NCBI GenBank assembly: GCA_021234155.1
Contig: JAJEKV010000006.1
Coordinates: 13,964,902-14,028,901, forward strand
Length of the DNA: 64,000 bases
Direction of reading: 5' to 3'
Origin: Isoetes taiwanensis
Lineage: Eukaryota; Streptophyta; Lycopodiopsida; Isoetales; Isoetaceae
The first letter of the stretch is position 1. The number at the start of each line of letters is the position of its first letter. The notes below the pieces were generated by a model. The model saw only the letters and a program-made list of their open reading frames with translations, made no database searches and was not told the origin of the DNA. The position numbers were made by a program, and so were the translations under genes. Below are positions 36,290 to 48,174 of this stretch, in pieces.

Positions 36290-36370
36290 CCATTGAGGCC
36301 ACAAAGCCTCCGACACAATAGAACAGTAGATCGATTACTATCTGGATAAAAAAAACCTTGTCTTTCGAGG
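36290..36370 (-). repeat. LINE 3'-tail-like repeat, copy 1
   Basis: The stretch 'tccattgaggccacaaagcc' followed by 'caata' and an A-rich 'aaaaaacctt' tail is a diverged form of the stretches at 37088-37165 and 48175-48270. The copy at 48.2 kb lies at the 3' end of a LINE fragment. Confidence 0.4.
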
Positions 36371-36469
36371 AAAAAACCTTAATAAAAACAAATGTATTGC
36401 CAAAAATGTTACAAATTATAGCTTACGTGATTAGTTAACCCTTACACCATAAGGTTCAGGATCTTTCCA

Positions 36470-38485
36470 CTATGTGTGTGTGTGTGGCATAGCGTATCAT
36501 AAGAATGCGTAGCTAAACCTTTTGCATAAGATAAAACTTTATTGCAAATAATATAAAAGAATAGTAACTGCATTGCATGACTATCACATTTCATTTCATG
36601 CATTGCAATAATTTGATTATAGCACAATCCCATTATTACCAACCATGTCCTATCTTGTTGAGTGGATACTCCCAATCCAAAGTCAAGGTCGAATCTCACC
36701 TGCATCCTTCCAAGAGTGAAAACCATAATAAGACTTGGGAACTGTAGGCTTCAATACTTCATACAATTGTTATCTATATCAGGCTTCAAATCGAAATTTA
36801 AAACATTCAACAAAGACTAACTAATCATAAAGAATTTTTATAAAGAGATTATTTTAATGGATCATTTAGAGTGGATGTCAGTTTAAAGCTTATTATCCAG
36901 AATCAGGATGTAATACTGTATGATAAGATGGCTGAATGGATATTAATCCCTAAACCATTAATTTAATCATGAGTTTTCACAAATATTCAAAAAAAAACAT
37001 TTGAATACCTGGAAAAGATCTTCTGTTCAGTACTTTGGCCTCAGTTTGCTACTGTAACAAATCAACAGAACTGAATTGTATTGTATGAATGATTTTTATC
37101 GTCCACGGAGGCCATCGGCCTATGGGACCCAATAAAAGAGCAAAAAGGAATAAATGACAATAAAATTTGTAAAGCTTTCTTTTGGAAGCAGGCAATGGAT
37201 GTAAACAGATTGTGGAGAAGCATTCAATTCCTATGAGAGAAAATAAACAAGCATAAAAGAAATTCTTCCTACATTCTTTTACTAACAATGGTTTTGCTAT
37301 TTGAATAGAAGCTTTAGAAGCATCAAGAGTTTATTTGGATAAGAGCTCCAAAAGCATAAAAAGAAATCGGTCCGAAGAAATCTCAAAAATGTCAGCAAGG
37401 TCGGATATGGTCAGATTTGCTGATCCGACCTGGTAGCTATGCCATGGGGTCAAAATTGGCCCTATTTAAGGGCTCTTGCCCATGTTGGCATGAAGGGGAT
37501 GCCCCCACGTAATCCCCTATGAATAATTTTTTTGCCTTTTTATTTTTCAAAAAAGAGGCCACTCTTAAAATAATTTTATTACCTTAGGCAGCATTGTTAG
37601 GACATTATATTATCATTGAATAGGCAAACTTTTTATAAACATGGAATCTCATCCGTATACATAAAAAAAACTTAGATTTCATGAGGAATATGTTTAATCA
37701 AACTTGATCACCACTGCCTTGCACTTTTTTACCTGGGATAGTTCAACTAATGGCGGGGCAACCTTTCTTCCCATAAGATTAGTGCTAAATCCACCAGACA
37801 AATATGTGGTTTTGGCTTACCATGGGGGGGTTCAACTTTTGTGATCATGTCATGCCCACAAATGAGTATATCATTATCCCCATTGGTACTCTAAAGAACA
37901 CATATATACTGAGAATAACATTTTGTAATACTGCATGAGGTTGTCATTACCTTATATTTTGCTCGGGATGGTTCACCTAGTGGCGAGGCAACCCTGTTTC
38001 CATAGGATTAGTGCTAAATCCACCAGCTAAAATGCAGTTTTGACTTACCATGGGGGGTCACTTCTTTTGTGACAATGCCATGTCCAGAATACAATAAACA
38101 TCATTGTTATCCTCAATGACATTGTGTGTGTGAGTGCTTGCATGCGTATATGTGTGTGTGACATAGCATATCAGCACAATGCATAGGTAAACAAATCAAA
38201 TATCTGCAAGAAAAATCATTGCAAAAATCACGATCAAACTAGCAAATAATAGCAACTACATTATGTGACTGCCATAAATTGTTTCATGCTTTACAAAAAC
38301 TCAAAAGATCAAAACATTTTTTATTACACAAACCATTGTTGAGTAGCTACTCCCAATCAAAAGTTAGGGATAGAAGCTGGTATCTACATCCATCCTCGAA
38401 CATATGTCAGAGTGAAGACCATAACAAGACTTGAGAACTGCATGCATCAATACTTCTATTCAATTGTTATCCATGTCAACAAGCA
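36470..38485. repeat. Dispersed direct repeats (~330 bp and ~150 bp)
   Basis: A ~330-bp stretch beginning with a TG run and ending 'caattgttat' occurs at about 36470-36775 and again at 38135-38475, clearly diverged. Between them a second pair (about 37715-37895 and 37965-38110) shares 'gattagtgctaaatccacca' and 'cttaccatgggggg'. No gene is seen in the stretch. Confidence 0.6.
37088..37165 (-). repeat. LINE 3'-tail-like repeat, copy 2
   Basis: It shares 'gtccacggaggccatcggcc' and 'tatgggaccca' with 48175-48270. The inverted 'ggcc' core could fold as a small hairpin. Confidence 0.5.
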
Positions 38486-38489
38486 CATC

Positions 38490-39375
38490 ACTACATACAT
38501 TGGATTGGCATAAGCCAATCCGCTATGGTTTGAAGACAATCCAGTATGTCAACTATATGCCAATCTACTGGATTGGCTTCAAACATAGTGGATTGGCTTA
38601 TGCTAATCACCGGGTTGTTTAGGTTAAAAAAGAGGGAGCGCAATATATCGGACGCCGTCATGTTATAGCCACGGGCATATCCGTGGTATATCCGTGCCCT
38701 TGACATGTTATAGCCACGCTAAAAAGAAAAATTACACGGCTATAACCTGCCCACGTCCGACTTATCGGATGGAAAAAAGGAAGCCAATAAAATGGCCGGC
38801 ATCATTCTCTGTTCTGGGTCCTGGATTCCTTTGGCAAGCACTATTATCTTCACGCAATTGGCATTCTTTTCAGAGCGGATCAACCCACCCATGGACTGCC
38901 CGATCGAAATTTTTGTCGCCATCGCAGAGCTTACAGTTGTTTTTTTTTTTTTTTTTTTTTCAGATAAACCACTTGCCAGATTAATCACCCTGGTTGATAG
39001 CCGATGATCGGATTAACCACCCATTATGGCCGTCATAGCCGGATTAACCACCCATTTTCGTATTAACCACACCCAGGCTGATATATAGGGCGTCCTGACC
39101 TGTCTAATTTGGAGTTCATTTATTAGGTTTGGATAATCCTCTCCGGAGTCCAAACACATATGGAGATCTTTGATTTTTTGCAGTTTATTTTTAGTGGTAA
39201 TCCGCGTTAACAGAGATCCATATAAATCTGGCCATATTGGAACCTGCATAAACTTCAAGCATGGTTGTTTGCAGCATTTGGGTACCATCTTTCTCCACAA
39301 TCCCAACTCCATCAGCCACACATAGGCAATGGCCCATAATTTGCCTTTGGGCAGATACAATATTGCCCGTTCCGT
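38490..39375 (+). pseudogene. Truncated duplicate of the FKBP13 upstream region and first codons
   Basis: This segment matches 43500-44868 in order: palindromic GGATTGGC cluster, 'ggacgccgtcatgttatagc', 'tctgttctgggtcctggatt', the run 'gactgcccgatcgaaat', a T tract, and then the FKBP13 start. At 39261 an ATG reads MVVCS-WVPSFSTI, like the true gene, but the match stops near 39375, so the transit peptide is cut and no PPIase domain follows. It is a partial direct duplication about 5 kb upstream of the intact gene. Confidence 0.85.
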
Positions 39376-39805
39376 CTGATGCAAAGATGGAACTCCTATC
39401 AAGCCGAACTCGCTTGTGACGAGGATTCAAACCATTAGGTCCATAGATGAGTCATTGGGCCCAATAAGTTGATACCTTACGTGGAGTTGTGAAGCTGACT
39501 AGTTGCTTTGTCGCATTTGGATGGAAGTACTCATCTATTCATTGCCAAAACAATGCCAACTATAGCAGAGAGATGGGAGATCGGTCTCCAAGAACATGGT
39601 GTGCCATGAGAATACATTATGCAGTGTATGGAAGTTTGTACATGCGCAAATAGCAGGTTTATGAAAGACAGTAATACTTCGAGGAAATAAATGTGCAAGG
39701 CCTGGATGATCGAGTCATTGAGCTTCAACAAATTTATCGTGTTCGACTCATCCATGCACACCATTGTGTGAGGGCTTCAACTGGGAAAATAGTGGATGAC
39801 TATGC

Positions 39806-40505
39806 ATGTCATCATTGGAGGCAGGCACGAAGGAGGGGGTCACGGATGGACAGGCAAATTCGGATTTGCGAACCGTGAAACTGCAAGGGATATCAGTAGC
39901 GACCACGGTTGCACACATCCATGTGCGTACAGAGCGTACAGGTCATGATTCTTTCACCAATGTAGAGGACTGGTCTATACCCATGCATCCAGAATTGTTG
40001 ATGGAGGCTGCACAAGAGCTTCGAAGTGTTGGGATGATGTGCTCAGTATGGGACTTCGCAAGAGCGAACGGACCCCAAATCCGACAGGCGGTCAGTCCGA
40101 TTGACCGAGTTATATACCAGTTCACAACATCACAGGAGGACGTGTGGCAACTAGCATATCGACAGAGAACAATTGGTAAGGTCGTGGATAGTGTACACTT
40201 TGAGTGATGATAGTCTAACACCATCTCTTCCCACATATTATCTTGTAGGTGGCAGTTTGGGGACAGATTGGGAGAGCCTCGAGAGTGGGATAGACGACTG
40301 GAAGGCAGATGGGAAAGTAATATTTCATCAAGCGTGGAGGCCTAATGCAAAAGACTCGATGCAATGTCCATGGATCCTAATTATCCAAGATGATAAAATG
40401 TTGGAGGCTGCCATTAGATGGAGTGCAGATGGTGGATGGGCCATGGATTCAACATTCGAGACGAATCTGTGGAAGTTTCCACTATATGCAGCCTACCTTC
40501 TCTAG
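39806..40505 (+). pseudogene. MULE-like transposase fragment
   Basis: Two plus-strand frames in sequence. The first has MMCSVWDFARANGPQIRQAV, a helical segment. The second reads QCPWILIIQDDKMLEAAIRW, then GGWAMDSTFETNLWKFPLYA, which matches the first-Asp strand of MULE-type DDE transposases ('M-D-x-T-F-x-T-N-x-x-x-x-P-L'). The frame ends in TAG at 40503-40505, before the second Asp and the C-x-x-H region, so most of the catalytic domain is gone. A splice or frame change lies between 40207 and 40247. Family level only. Confidence 0.55.
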
Positions 40506-40650
40506 AGGATCTACCCTACTTATGGTCGGCTGACGAAAATCATCATACACCCGTGGATCCACAATGAGCATCAAGTGCCGGTTTGCTATGTCGAACATGT
40601 GCAACAATGACTAAAAAAAATCAATAAACAAGTCAAGCACATGAAGCTGC

Positions 40651-42237
40651 TCAGGTGTTTAGATAGAAACAAGATTTACCTGATAATGACCCGCACGTGA
40701 TTGTCCTCCCATTGTGCATCAGACTCACACCCTGTAATAAGGTTGCTCTCGAGATGTACATCACACTGAGGTCGTGCACCTTCTTGCTGTATCCATGTAA
40801 ACCCTCTGTCCCTCCGACGTGCAATTGTGGGTAATGTCGTGATGATGTCTTCTCGATAGAAGTGGGGGGGGGAATACTAACTTCCTCCCAGAAGTGGGCA
40901 GGAAGATGCAATGCACTAGGGATATCCAAGTGCTCTGGATACTGTGCTTCTCGACGACGCGGTTGCGACCAACTAAGTGGTTGATATACTAAGTAGCTCC
41001 AGATGGTGTGCCTATCAAACTCCCCCCGATGATATAGAAAGAACCCAGGGTGCGATCTCTTATCCATGCTTCTGACCCTGGCACGGAAGCATCCGGTGGA
41101 AAGGGTGACGTGAAGATGTGTCGTGCACCAATGCTTATCATCTCAGTGCTCACAATCTCATCAGACACCTGTCGGCCCCTAGGAGGGTCCTCTAAATCAC
41201 CCCGGAGTCGACCTATAGATGGGGATGTGATAAGATACAAGTGTTGTGGGATCTGATCAGCTCTATTAGCTATTGGGCGATGTGACGGTGTAGAGGACTC
41301 TCAAACCCTACTATACGAACTAGTAGCCGTTGATGCCCGCCCAAATAATATTTCATCACTGATCCGCTCTATCTCCTTTGATGCCATACTCTCGCTCTCC
41401 CTATCAGATAATGTGCGAAAATCATCTATATTGCAAAAATCATCTATATCTTTTTGCAAGTTCTTTGCCATTGCTCTCCACACAGTGCTAGCCAATGAGG
41501 GGGTAGTTTCCCTAGAGAACCGTGAAGGAGAGGGTGTAGGCGCATCCAGACTTTCTTTTCTGTAACTGCCCCTTATTCGTGCCAACTGGTCGACCAGTTC
41601 CTACTGCGCTGGGAAGTGACCTGCCAACCTTTGCCCAATGGCCCAATCACTCAGGCGTTGCCTAGCATCTACATCATCAGGTTCGGCCCACTGCGACGAG
41701 TCTCGGCTCACTCAGATTCGACTCTCGTGCATGAGTACAGTCTCCGTATTTCTGCCCTATGTTGGGCACTGATATCATCTGTCACTGCATCAGACCCCTT
41801 TGGAAAAGCCTCCAGTTGAGCCTCCGGACTCATGGTGTGGCACAATAGCATGCTAACAGCACCAAGCGTACCTGCGTCTCTTTGTCTCGCTTCAGATGCA
41901 AGCATGCGTGTAGCTCGCACGGGATCTTGTCGGCGTAAAGCAACTCTTTCATGTTCATACGCTACCCTAGCAGCATCTCTTGGCCCCCGGGCCTATGGAC
42001 CGGGGTGCCTATCATTGGATCACCAATGCTTTGCATGCCGACTCATGTGGTGTCCATAAGCCCCATCAGAGTTAGCCCAGGCCATCCTAGATTCCGACAC
42101 AGGTTGACTTCAAGATGGTCACAACCCTCAGTCTTGCAGATCCATTTTTGAATGCAGACAGGAGCACGCCCACTGTCCATCTGCATCACTCGCCTCACAA
42201 GGCACCAAATGCCATGGTACCTCCTATAATAAATCAT
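40651..42237 (-). pseudogene. Decayed second gene of the same element, unknown product
   Basis: Minus-strand frames follow each other: 42237-42043 (Cys-containing, VCIQKWICKTEGCDH), 41920-41708 (charged helical), 41585-41301 (Ser-rich, coil-like), 41240-40989 and 41067-40651 (GFFLYHRGEFDRH). They converge with the transposase fragment at 39806-40505, a layout like the two convergent genes of maize MuDR. The last frame resembles decayed sequence in the 298-1462 repeat. Product unknown; several breaks. Confidence 0.35.
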
Positions 42238-42467
42238 GCCAACGAGATTAGGTAGGACAATGGTTTAAATATTTGAGGTACAGAAGGTAGTGAATATACC
42301 AGGATATGCTGCTCCCAATAGAGTTCGGATTATTGACACCACTGACCAAGGGATATGGCAAATCTCGGTCTTCCATGTGCACTAGTGGCATGGGCTCTGG
42401 TGCGGAGCATCGTGAATGCACGCTACAGATAAATCAAATCGCAATGAGCATTATAGGAAATAATAAA

Positions 42468-42662
<195 letters not shown>

Positions 42663-42869
42663 TAAAGTTACAAAAAATACAACTAAAACGTAATATTCTA
42701 TGCAACGGATATTCACCCTCCAACTTAATCACCGTTACCAAAAACAAAAATTTGAGAAAAAAAAAGAAGATGCAACAAAATTTTAGTTGCAACTAGTACT
42801 TGCCATACACCTTAATTACCATTGCCAAAAACACAAATTAGAAAAAGGAAAATAAAATGCAATAAAACT

Positions 42870-42950
42870 TTATTTTGACAAGTCAAGGACTTGAACCCCA
42901 TCTTGACTTCCAAAGACAATAGAATTAACCACAACTCCATCAATATGTTT
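42870..42950 (-). other. tRNA-like sequence (SINE head or tRNA pseudogene)
   Basis: On the minus strand 'tggagttgtggtt' resembles a pol III A box, and 'ggggttcaagtcc' is a near-perfect B box about 45 bases downstream. The flanks do not form a proper acceptor stem, so it is not a working tRNA. Confidence 0.35.
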
Positions 42951-43295
42951 ATTGACAGTCTTAATAAACTGATCTATTTCAAGAAATTTTAGCAAAACAG
43001 AGGTTGCATGAACCAAAAGGCAAGCAGCCACATTTCGGATTCGCCATCTGGTGCATGCATCCATTTCCGGCCTGTGGGTGAGCTAGGGCCTGGATTGGCA
43101 TATTCAGGTGCGGATTTTAAACAGGGATAGTAGAAACATGGCAAATCAAAGGCATGAAGAATTTAAAAGACAAAACATACCAAAGCGATTGAAGCACATA
43201 GAAAAAAATTGGAAATGATTCTTACCAGCATTGGCTTTGTTAGACGACCACCTTTAAAATATAGTTCTAGTTAAGAACTTAAAAAGAATCATTGT

Positions 43296-43642
43296 GGATT
43301 GGCAGCCAATCCAATTTAAACATGGATTAGATTTTGGGGCTCGAGGCCACCAAGCATGGTGCTTTTTGAGGCTCGAGGCACTTGTGGTTTGCACCTGTAA
43401 GTGGATTGGCCCATGCCAATCCACTGTGGGATTAACTTGATTTATTAATTGATCATCATGTGTTCTCATCATGCCAACAAGTCGAATCCATCAAGCATAG
43501 CACTACATACATTGGATTGGCATAAGCCAATCCACTATGGTTTGAAGCCAATCCAGTAGATTAGCATATAGTTTGGCTTCAAACCATAGTGAATTGGCAT
43601 GTAGTTTGGCTTCAAACCATAGTGGATTGGCTTATGCCAATC
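43296..43642. repeat. Cluster of GGATTGGC...GCCAATCC palindromes and a foldback
   Basis: Short inverted repeats with 8-base arms GGATTGGC/GCCAATCC occur at 43296-43312, 43403-43422, 43514-43533 and (slightly shorter) 43624-43642. The last two form the outer ends of a larger foldback whose arms also share 'ctatggtttgaagccaat'. Within it 'tagtttggcttcaaaccata' is present twice. The homologous foldback at 38502-38609 has the element once. Confidence 0.75.
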
Positions 43643-43756
43643 ATCTGGTTGCTCAGGTTAAACAAGGGGGAGCGTAGTATATATTGGACGCCGTCATGTT
43701 ATAGCCACGGGCATATCTATACCTTTGACATGTTATAGCCACGCCAAAAAAAAAAT

Positions 43757-44212
43757 GGGAAAAACTCTGAAATACCCTTATGTTTTGCTAAAATCAACAA
43801 AACGCCCCTAGTTTTGGGGGTATTTTTATGGAAATGATCATAACTTTTTTGTGATGATCCAAATGAGAATGAGCCTTTCAGAGTTATTGTAAAGGAGGAT
43901 GAGATCTTTCCATCAAAGTTAACATCTCCTGAATCGGATTTCGAAATCTCAAGTTATGGTCTTGTAAATCCCTCTGAAATTTCTACAATTTTCTTGTGTA
44001 TTAAAAATAGCATAACTTGTTATTTAAGACTCCGATTTATATGGTCTTGCCTTTGATGGAAAGATCTCATCCTCCTTTACAATAACTCTGAAAGGCTCAT
44101 TCTCATTTGGATCATCACAAAAAAGTTATGATCATTTCCATAAAAATACCCCCAAAACTATGGGCGTTTTGTTAATTTTAGCAAAACATTAGGGTATTTC
44201 AGAGTTTTTCCC
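43757..44212. mobile_element. Mutator-type MITE with ~160-bp terminal inverted repeats
   Basis: The 456-bp element begins 'gggaaaaactctgaaatacc' and ends with the complement. The two arms stay complementary for about 160 bases with few differences. It is flanked by a 10-bp duplication of 'aaaaaaaaat', which fits the 9-11 bp of Mutator-like elements. The duplicate at 38.7 kb has no insertion at this place ('cacgctaaaaag'). There is no coding capacity. Confidence 0.88.
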
Positions 44213-44754
44213 AAAAAAAAATTACGTATGGTGTTTTCGTGGAATTTTTTTTGCCAGGTCCACGTCCGACTAGCGGAACCATTCTCCCAAAAGTGGCCGG
44301 CACCATACTCTGTTCTGGGTCCTGGATTCCTTTGGTAAGTATCGTTATCTTCACGCAATTGGCATTCTTTTCAAAGCGGATCAACCCACCCATGGACTGT
44401 CCGATCGAAATTTTTGCCGCCATCGCGGAGTTCTACAGTTGTTTTTTTTTTCAGATAAACCACTTGCCAGATTAATCACCCTGGTTGATAGCGGATGATC
44501 GGGTTAATCACCATTATGGCCGTCGTAGCCGGATTAACCACCCATTTTCGGATTAACCACACCCAGGCTGATATACAGGGCGTCCTGACCTGTCTAATTT
44601 GGAGTGTGGCTTCATTTATCAGGTTTGGATAATCCTCTCCGGAGTCCAAACACATATGGGGATCTTTGATGTTTTGCAGTTTATTTAGTGGTAATCCGCG
44701 TTAACAGAGATCCATATAAATCTGTCCATATTGGCGCCTGCATAAACTTCAAGC
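44213..44754 (+). promoter_or_regulatory. Presumed FKBP13 promoter and 5' UTR
   Basis: This stretch lies directly upstream of the FKBP13 start and is the part best conserved in the duplicate at 38.7-39.26 kb. A T tract differs in length between the copies (about 22 against about 9). No TATA box was fixed. Confidence 0.4.
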
Positions 44755-47714
44755 ATGGTTGTTTGCAGCACTTGGGTACCATCTTTCTCCACAATCCAAA
44801 CTCCGTCAGCCTCACATAGGCAACGGACCCATAATTTGCCTTTGGTCAGATGCAAGATTGCCCGGTTTATTGAATCGAAATGTGGGAATCTAAGACGGCA
44901 TGTACTGGGCACAGCCATTGCAATGGCCGCATCTGTGCTTGGTGGCTTAGGCGCAGTAGAGGCTGCAGTCTCTGAGGATTTAGTTAAAGAGGATACATGT
45001 GAGTACACCATGGCACGTTCTGGGTTAGGATTCTGTGACATTGTCTTGGGTGCTGGACGGCCTATCAAGAAGGGCATGTATGTATTGGTAATTGATTATC
45101 TCAGCTTAACATTCTGTCATGCAGCTAAACCTCTCCCCATTGACAGAAAAAACAACATCTGTTCCTGAATGCTTTGCCTGACTACTTAAACTATGGCATA
45201 AAGAAGTGAACAATACTAGCTTGATTAACCATAACCATTATTGGCCCAATGGTGGTGGAAGTCTTAATAATATGAAGCAAATCTACTGTAAGCAAGAGTT
45301 TGCAGTTCTTGAAATTTTGAGTACCGTGAGCATCATTTAAGGGTAGTTTGGTATTGCTGCTTATTCTATGAGCTGCTGCATTCACAAACATTAACTCCAT
45401 GACAGGTACAGCACATAGGAAAGCTGGAAAGTGGATACGTGTTTGAGAATACTTATAAACAGATCCATCCTCTTACGATTCGCGCAGGCGTTGGTCAAGT
45501 ATGTCCCGTTTACAAATTTTTGCATGTAACTGTTTTTTGTATTTTAGGATCTGGTTCTGTTGGAAGTCAAAATGCAAATTAAGTACTCTTGCGTAATCTT
45601 GTCTAGCAGCCACGTGCTCTTACATGGGGATGCATTATATGGCATAAGATATTAGTTTGATTTATTGCAAGTTTTGATAGAGTGGTTGATATTTGAATTT
45701 TCTGGCTTCTCAGGTAATTAAAGGATGGGATGAAGCAATATTAGGATCAGAGGATGTCCCACCAATGCTTCCAGGTTTGAATGGCTGTTTTTTTCTAAAT
45801 ATTCAAGACCTTGGAATTGAGCCATACATTTGATCAACTTGCTAGTTGAATGAGAATGAATGGAGATCAAGGATCTAAGTCAGGAAGGGTAGGAGGACAG
45901 TGAGAGAAAATGCTAACTGAGAGAAACTTGAGAGATGTATAGCAGCCTCTGCCACTAACTAAATAAAGCTGAAGTCAGAGTAAAAGTGTAGGCTTTGGCT
46001 TAACTGTATATATCAGTATTCTGCAGTAACAGTCATTCTTATAATTGGCAGCCCTGATGCATGCTATCATGTTTGGCATGTTTTTATCAAGTGTCCTTTT
46101 CCTAAGCCATGATGATACAGGTGTCAGCACATATCCGTCTGCCATGTCCTTATCTTTCCATGTCATCCCATTCCTTCCTTAAGTTATGTTGCTGGATTTT
46201 CGGCTTAAGGATAGCACTAAGCCTGAAAGCACAAGAATATAGCATTTCTACTTAGAGTTTAACTTTAATGGTGTATTTTCTAAGCGGAGTTTCAAATTCA
46301 GTGGTCAAATTAATAGAGTGCAAGAGGGGAATAAGGAGCCTGAACTTGAATGCTGTAACAAGGGATGAGTTAATCCCTACATGAGCAAGATCGTTTCCTT
46401 GTTCTCATCGACAGCAGTCGACCCTTTGAATTGTTTGAATTTATGCTTTTGAAGTGAGGCTAGCTGAGACCCTATCAGACGTCATTTTTAACTGCAGGCA
46501 TGCTTCTAAGGTCATTTCATGAAGTGATGCTAATGGAGTCTGATCAGCTGCTCGATTGCCCCAATTTTTTACTGCATAGATATTTCGAAGGATGCTTCTG
46601 AGAAGACTTGTTTGTTTTCCAACTTGGTTAACTGGGTTTCAACTCTCTATCCAACACAATCACGAAATCTTACTCTTAAGTACCTAATGTATCTTCCCCC
46701 TAAACCAACATTTGGGCGGAACTTGATTCTACCATGTCAATCACACAGAAATGCAAACTTGGATAGAAATGGATGCACTGGCTCAAGACGGTGAAGACAC
46801 GCTGGAATTTTGTTCAAGACAGAACTGTACATAACAATTCCTTAAATCAAATCAGCAATTCTACTCTTCTTTTTTCTCAAAGTCCTCAAAAATGTCATAG
46901 CAGATGTACACTCAGTCAGGAAAACTTCTAAATATGTGAGTGCCCGCCCATCTGATTGGTCAAGGCAGGAAGGGACAGTAAAGCAATACATGTAATATGA
47001 CCAGAGAGAGGACTTACAAACATTTCAAGTCTTGATTTAGTGGTTGGGTACGTAAACGTCTAACTGTTTTCCATTTAAAAGCAAACCAGTTGCTTGATTT
47101 GTGGCCAATTCCACAAGTTATAGAGGCCCTCTTATAAGAATACCTAGGGATATCGCTGTCATTAGTAATATAGAATCAGATTTGACATTTATTAGCATGC
47201 CATAAAATCAAATATAGATATGGAGCCATAGTAGCAGTAGAGATTCTAGTCTTATTTGACAAGTGGCAATGTACAAACCTAACAGGTGGGAAACGCAGAA
47301 TATTGATTCCTCCAAGGCTTGGATTTGCTGACAAAGGAGCCGACTGTACATCCCCAGGTATACAAATGTATTGACCTTCTGAACTGCCAAGTCATGCTGC
47401 AATTTATTAGCTAGCCATTGGCCTGCATACCTTCAGGCTGTTACTCCATGCCAATTCCATTTCCAACACCATGTTTTGCTGTTATTTTTCCTTTTTCAAT
47501 GTCTTTCCTTCTTTTTTTTGTGAGGTAAGTCACTGCCTGGCCCAAGGTGATTATGATGAAGCTTAATACTCCTGGCATTTTGAATTAGCTCTAATTGTTC
47601 TTAACTCATGAAAATCTTCAACCGAACTGAAAAGAATATGTTTATCCAGGTTTGTGCGTCATTCCACCAAACTCAACATTAATCTTTGATCTCGAGTTAA
47701 TTGGAAGAGTGTAA
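44755..47714 (+). CDS. FKBP13: FKBP13-like peptidyl-prolyl isomerase of the thylakoid lumen
   Basis: Exons 44755-45081, 45406-45498, 45714-45774, 47286-47357 and 47650-47714; GT-AG introns, 618 bases, 205 aa (close to the ~208 of Arabidopsis FKBP13). The N-terminus is a chloroplast transit peptide followed by a twin-arginine lumen signal: LRRHVLG, a hydrophobic stretch, and the cut site AVEA at about residue 70. The PPIase domain has SGLGFCD, HIGKLESGYVF, HPLTIRAGVG, VIKGWDEAILG, VPPMLPGGKR and VIPPNSTLIFDLELIG. Both FKBP13 disulfide pairs are kept (Cys82/Cys94 and Cys181/Cys187), which supports redox control in the lumen. The usual VFD is VFE here. The exon 1/exon 2 joint gives a protein two residues short; another donor nearby might differ. 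Intron 3 is 1.5 kb. Confidence 0.92.
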
Positions 47715-48174
47715 GCTGATCTGCACTTTGGCTGAAGTAGTGAATGGGCATCAGTTGACTGGTGATGCAAAGTATATCTTTAAATCTAGAGTTTTGAAGA
47801 ACATTGCACATTGTCACAGAGATGCATTACTAGTTTATAGGCTATATGCGATCGATGGAGGCTAATAAGGTGCATTACTAGTTTGTAGGTTATATGCGAT
47901 CAATGGGGGCTAATAAGGTTAATTAACTGTAGTAACTTTACCTTGCAAATTAACCCGTGCAAACTAATGTCCACCCTTTAGTTTTATTGCGATAATAGGT
48001 TTTGGAAAGTGGATGTATATTTTGCAAAAATATGTTGTTTTCTGATTTATGACAATCACTGATAGACCTTGAGACATCAGACATCGTTATCAATAATACC
48101 AGCAACATCTTATCTTGTTTGGAATCCTCCAATCTGATGGAAGATTTGACATGAGAGTCATTTCACTATTTTAG
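47715..48174. other. FKBP13 3' side, no gene seen
   Basis: It probably holds the 3' UTR. A short direct repeat 'gcattactagttt(a/g)taggtta' with 'tatatgcgatc' occurs at about 47823-47860 and 47872-47920. Confidence 0.45.

Noticed and set aside
36026-36316. Possible organelle-derived sequence (minus-strand frame of 96 aa)
   Set aside because: The style suggests plastid or mitochondrial DNA, but I could not match it to any gene from memory.
45975-47207. Short frames inside FKBP13 intron 3
   Set aside because: They have no domains, and the flanking exons join in frame across this stretch.
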